Below are positions 60,861-64,000 of a stretch of 64,000 bases of DNA, in pieces. Numbering within the stretch: position 1 is the first letter of the stretch; each line of letters begins with the position of its first letter. The translations under genes and the position numbers were made by a program. This stretch comes from Chitinophagales bacterium (GTDB taxonomy: Bacteria; Bacteroidota; Bacteroidia; Chitinophagales; Chitinophagaceae): positions 45,726 through 109,725 of the forward strand of contig JAFLBN010000010.1 of the NCBI GenBank assembly GCA_017303395.1, in the 5' to 3' direction. The notes beneath the pieces are model-generated. The model worked only from the letters and a program-made list of their open reading frames with translations, ran no database searches and was not told the origin of the DNA.

Positions 60861-62759
60861 ATGCCGGTTATGTTACAAAGAATGCTGTCCTTTTTGTGTT
60901 TGCTTTTGCTGCTATCGGGCAATGCTTTTGCTATAGAGAACGGCTTGTTGCAGAAAGAGATAAACCAAGCTAAAGCATCCCGGGTGATTTTTAGTGAAGT
61001 TGAGCCATTTACAGTAACAATAGCTGCAGGTTATGAGAAAGTGCTGAAAGAAGCGACGGTACTTACAATCAAAAAAGATATAACTAAGCAGCTATTACAA
61101 CAGCATCCGGAAGCGGTATCTGTTGTAATACATTCGGCTAAAGGGACAGTTTATAATCTGCAAATGCTATTAAGAAACCCATTATCCTCTAATGCAAATT
61201 TCGGAACAATTGATGGCAGCGGCAGGCATCGTACTGGTTATAATTATGGCGTGCATTATCAAGGTGTGGTAGATGGTGCAAGCAAGTCTGTAGCGGCTAT
61301 GAGTATAGAGGCAAATGGAGATGTGATGATGTTGTTTTCAGTAGATGAAGGCAATTATGTATTGGGTAAAAAAGGAGATAAGACCGGGGAGTACATATTG
61401 TATAACGATAGAGACTTTAAGGATAAACCATATTCGCCCTGTGGTGTGAATGCGAGTTTTTATGGTAAAGAACAAACAACTGCAGCTAATAAAACAACTG
61501 CTGCCTACCTGTGTAATAAAGTAAGTGTGTATTGGGAGTGCGATTACCAGTTGTATCAAAACAAAGGAAGTGTAGCCAATGTGCAGGCATACATGGTTGG
61601 GCTTTTTAATCAGGTGCAGGCATTGTACAGAAATGAACGCATTGCATTGGAATTGAAATCGCTCTATGTGTGGACTGTTAATGATAATTACATCAACAAT
61701 AATGCACTGAATGCTTTGTACGATTTTCAAGGTAAGTGGAATGTGCAGTCTGATACTTTTGATGGTGACATTGCGCATCTGGTAACAATGGATCCTGTTG
61801 CTAACGGTGGTGTAGGCTATGTTGATGTGCTTTGTAAACGCAATATGGCATATGCATACAGCCCTATCAATGCCACAACAGTACAGCCATTGCCAACCTA
61901 TTCGTGGGATGTGCAGGCATTGGCACATGAAACGGGTCATAATCTGGGTTCTAACCATACGCAGTGGTGTGGATGGATGACAGGAGCGGGTGGTACCTGC
62001 GGCGCAATAGATAGCTGTTCTAATGTAGAACCATCACTTACCTGTTCTTTCTGTACTAATGTATTGTACGATGGTAGCTTACCAAACACAAGCTGGCAGG
62101 GTACGGTGATGAGCTATTGCAATTTCATTTCCAGAGGGGTGAACTTTGCAAACGGTTTCGGGCAATTGCCTGGAGATAAAATGCGTGCCAACGTAGCTAC
62201 TGCAATATGCCTGAAGTCGGTAATAAGCGGTGCGCTGACTGTACGCCCAATTTGTAAATCGGACGGTGCTGTTACACTAAGTTATATCAGCAATACTTGG
62301 GGTACAAACAATTTCGGGACAGCCCCATATACCTATGCCTGGAGTAATGGCGCTACCACAAAAGATATCAACGGGCTGACTGTTGCCAATACTTATTCGG
62401 TTACCATTACAGATTCAAACGGGTGTACAAACCAGTATACCGCTGCTGTGCCCTATGATACGTTACCAGGGTGCGATAAAGTGGGGATAGACTTCCTAAA
62501 TCAGGCTCGTCTCAACCTTGCCTTGCGCCCCAATCCCGCAAAAACTTTGACGGAATTGAGCTTTAATACGCAGGCTGAAGGTAGCGCAATCTGTCAGGTA
62601 GCTGATATGACAGGCAGGGTAGTGAAAACTATGCAGGTTGCTTTTAAAACAGGCAGTAATAATATTTCCATCAATACTGCCGAGTTGCCAAGCGGTGTTT
62701 ATTCGGTAATACTACGTGCTGAAACTGTTTTTGGTAATGCCATGTTGGTAGTGCAGTGA
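60861..62759 (+). CDS. Secreted M12-type metalloprotease with T9SS tail
   Basis: The 632-residue protein has a signal peptide ([14 protein letters not shown]) and a ~190-residue pro-region. The reprolysin-like catalytic domain has the extended zinc motif [11 protein letters not shown] (His356, Glu357, His360, His366) and a Met-turn TVMSYC. A cysteine-rich disulfide region ([17 protein letters not shown]) lies between them. A SprB-type repeat follows ([33 protein letters not shown]), then a T9SS sorting tail ([16 protein letters not shown]). It is a likely extracellular protease. Confidence 0.9.
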   Translation: MPVMLQRMLSFLCLLLLLSGNAFAIENGLLQKEINQAKASRVIFSEVEPFTVTIAAGYEKVLKEATVLTIKKDITKQLLQQHPEAVSVVIHSAKGTVYNLQMLLRNPLSSNANFGTIDGSGRHRTGYNYGVHYQGVVDGASKSVAAMSIEANGDVMMLFSVDEGNYVLGKKGDKTGEYILYNDRDFKDKPYSPCGVNASFYGKEQTTAANKTTAAYLCNKVSVYWECDYQLYQNKGSVANVQAYMVGLFNQVQALYRNERIALELKSLYVWTVNDNYINNNALNALYDFQGKWNVQSDTFDGDIAHLVTMDPVANGGVGYVDVLCKRNMAYAYSPINATTVQPLPTYSWDVQALAHETGHNLGSNHTQWCGWMTGAGGTCGAIDSCSNVEPSLTCSFCTNVLYDGSLPNTSWQGTVMSYCNFISRGVNFANGFGQLPGDKMRANVATAICLKSVISGALTVRPICKSDGAVTLSYISNTWGTNNFGTAPYTYAWSNGATTKDINGLTVANTYSVTITDSNGCTNQYTAAVPYDTLPGCDKVGIDFLNQARLNLALRPNPAKTLTELSFNTQAEGSAICQVADMTGRVVKTMQVAFKTGSNNISINTAELPSGVYSVILRAETVFGNAMLVVQ

Positions 62760-62864
62760 TAACTTTATATAATGTATTTCAATATTTATATGTCATTTTA
62801 AATGATATAAATACATCAGTATACACATATTGTACAATAGATACGGCGAAATTGGGTTTATGTT

Positions 62865-62895
62865 TTGAGATTTTGGGATAGTTATCGTACTTTTG
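62865..62895 (+). promoter_or_regulatory. atpG promoter (TTG-N20-TACTTTTG)
   Basis: A -33 TTG (62865-62867) and an exact -7 box TACTTTTG (62888-62895) are spaced by 20 bp; the ATG follows 37 bp later. Confidence 0.6.
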
Positions 62896-62932
62896 CGCCC
62901 AGTTTTAACATTGATTTTCCATATATTATAAT

Positions 62933-63811
62933 ATGTCGGGACAGCTTAAAGAAGTACGCAACCGTATCAAGTCTGTAACATCTACACAGCAGATTACAAA
63001 AGCCATGAAAATGGTGAGTGCTGCAAAACTGCGCCGTGCACAGGATGCTATCATCCAAATGCGCCCTTATGCACAAAAGTTGCAGGAAATGCTGAGTAAT
63101 ATAGCAAGTGCTTCTTCTGATATGGCATTGCCACTGGCTGAAGAGCGTGCTGCAGAACGCGTGTTGCTGATACCGATAACAAGTGACCGTGGTTTGTGTG
63201 GTGCTTACAATTCAAACGTTATAAAAGCTACGCGCCAGCTGATAGCAGATAAATATGCTACACAATTTGCAAATGGTAATGTAACTATCCTGCCTATCGG
63301 TAAGAAAGGTTACGAATACTTTGTTAAGAACAACTACAAGGTAGTTGCTGATTTCTGGACAATATTTGCAGACCTTAGTTTTGATAACGTTCGTAATGCG
63401 GCTGTTTATGCACAGAAAGCATTCCTGAACAAAGAATATGACCGTGTTGAACTGGTTTACAGCCAATTTAAAAACGCGGCTACACAGAAATTTGTAACAG
63501 AAGCTTACCTGCCAATACCTAAAGTAGAAAACACTGCAGGGGGCAAAACAAATGACTTCATTTACGAACCATCAAAAGAGATACTGGTACAGGAACTGAT
63601 GCCTAAAATCCTGAATACACAGGTTTACAAGGCTGTGCTGGATGCAAACGCATCTGAACATGGTGCGCGTATGACTGCGATGGATAAAGCGAGCGAAAAC
63701 GCTAACGAACTGTTGAAAAACCTGAAGATCAGCTACAACCGTGCACGTCAGGCAGCTATTACTACAGAGCTGACAGAGATTGTGAGTGGCGCAGCTGCAT
63801 TGCAGGGATAA
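62933..63811 (+). CDS. atpG: F1Fo ATP synthase gamma subunit
   Basis: The 292-residue protein has the gamma-subunit ends: KEVRNRIKSVTSTQQITKAM, KMVSAAKLRRAQDA, then ITSDRGLCGAYNSN and, at the C-terminus, SEHGARMTAMDKASENANEL and YNRARQAAITTELTEIVSGA. It forms the rotating shaft of F1 at the inner membrane. It stands alone with its own promoter and terminator; the alpha, beta and other atp genes are not beside it on the right, and the gene to its left is a protease. Confidence 0.95.
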   Translation: MSGQLKEVRNRIKSVTSTQQITKAMKMVSAAKLRRAQDAIIQMRPYAQKLQEMLSNIASASSDMALPLAEERAAERVLLIPITSDRGLCGAYNSNVIKATRQLIADKYATQFANGNVTILPIGKKGYEYFVKNNYKVVADFWTIFADLSFDNVRNAAVYAQKAFLNKEYDRVELVYSQFKNAATQKFVTEAYLPIPKVENTAGGKTNDFIYEPSKEILVQELMPKILNTQVYKAVLDANASEHGARMTAMDKASENANELLKNLKISYNRARQAAITTELTEIVSGAAALQG

Positions 63812-63836
63812 TTCTGAAGAAAATAATACTATATAC

Positions 63837-63872
63837 AAAACCGCTGCGTGGCTTATACGCAGCGGTTTTTTT
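63837..63872 (+). terminator. atpG terminator
   Basis: A 13 bp stem AAAACCGCTGCGT/ACGCAGCGGTTTT with a seven-base loop and a T7 tract. Confidence 0.87.
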
Positions 63873-63898
63873 GTATTTTTAAGCAAAGTTGAAAACTT

Positions 63899-64000
63899 AT
63901 GCGCAAGCTACTTTTTATATGCCTCTTAGGCTGTGGTGTTTCTTACGGACAAAATGCACGTGTGAGTACACATACTGCACCACTATGTTGTACAGTTGTT
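63899..64000 (+). CDS. Start of a secreted protein or lipoprotein (3' truncated by window)
   Basis: Only 34 codons are visible. They start at an ATG and encode a signal-like sequence MRKLLFICLLGCGVSYGQ. The Cys12 could be a lipobox (LLGC) or the signal may be cut after SYG. Too little is present to name a family. Confidence 0.6.
   Translation, partial: MRKLLFICLLGCGVSYGQNARVSTHTAPLCCTVV

Overview
The window looks like chromosome from a member of the Bacteroidota, most likely the Chitinophagales/Chitinophagaceae (the lineage is inferred from protein character; no 16S gene is present). Four things support this. Many secreted proteins end in a type IX secretion (T9SS) sorting tail. There is an ExbB-ExbD-ExbD-TonB operon and a dut / nucleotidyltransferase / TPR / DUF4292 block. 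Promoters carry the Bacteroidota -7 box TAnnTTTG, usually without a Shine-Dalgarno sequence. Starts often sit only a few bases after that box. I see no tRNA, rRNA, CRISPR array, insertion sequence or intact prophage.

Layout. 1-2.8 kb: end of a polysaccharide-type locus (Gfo/Idh/MocA oxidoreductase tail, lipoprotein, polyprenyl-phosphate sugar-1-phosphate transferase). 2.8-8 kb: a minus-strand five-gene operon (DUF1835 protein, membrane protein, radical SAM enzyme, TonB-like protein, folC). 8-10.6 kb: an orphan phage-terminase-small-subunit-like protein, a membrane protein and a DUF4919 protein. 10.7-13.6 kb: ccmE-ccmF cytochrome c maturation genes. 13.8-16.7 kb: ureohydrolase, half-size TauE/SafE protein and asnS. 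16.8-28.6 kb: secretion-rich stretch with a T9SS Ig-like adhesin, a lipoprotein, a T9SS subtilase, an RsmB-type RNA methyltransferase and four tandem paralogues of a T9SS-exported family. 28.7-39.9 kb: odhB, mgtC, crcB, a TolB-like protein, cytochrome c, two AraC regulators around a hemerythrin protein, FkbM methyltransferase, metallo-beta-lactamase-fold hydrolase, MFS transporter and ppa. 40-48.8 kb: Ton motor operon, then ompH-like, APC permease, rfaE1 and recQ. 48.8-60.8 kb: GH3-family enzyme, dut block, CDP-glucose genes rfbF/rfbG, class V aminotransferase, RmlC-like epimerase, ALDH7-type dehydrogenase and META lipoprotein. 60.9-64 kb: T9SS metalloprotease, atpG and the start of a secreted protein.

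The most interesting pattern is regulatory. Three of the four tandem paralogues (22.9-27.0 kb) carry the same palindrome TTGAC-N4-GTCAA. Its 3' end lies exactly 22 bp before a shared -7-like box (TACATTCG or TACATTAG). That geometry puts the palindrome centre near -41.5, as in class II Crp/Fnr-activated promoters. The family itself is not one I recognise: signal peptide, a conserved N-terminal block, tyrosine-rich YD-like repeats and a T9SS tail. Together they look like an expanded, co-regulated set of surface or secreted proteins. Other points of note are a CxxxY-type CcmE, a dispersed intergenic repeat built on TTGATTAGTTGACTTG, several likely leaderless promoters, and a CDP-glucose branch that stops at the 4-keto-6-deoxy stage plus an epimerase.
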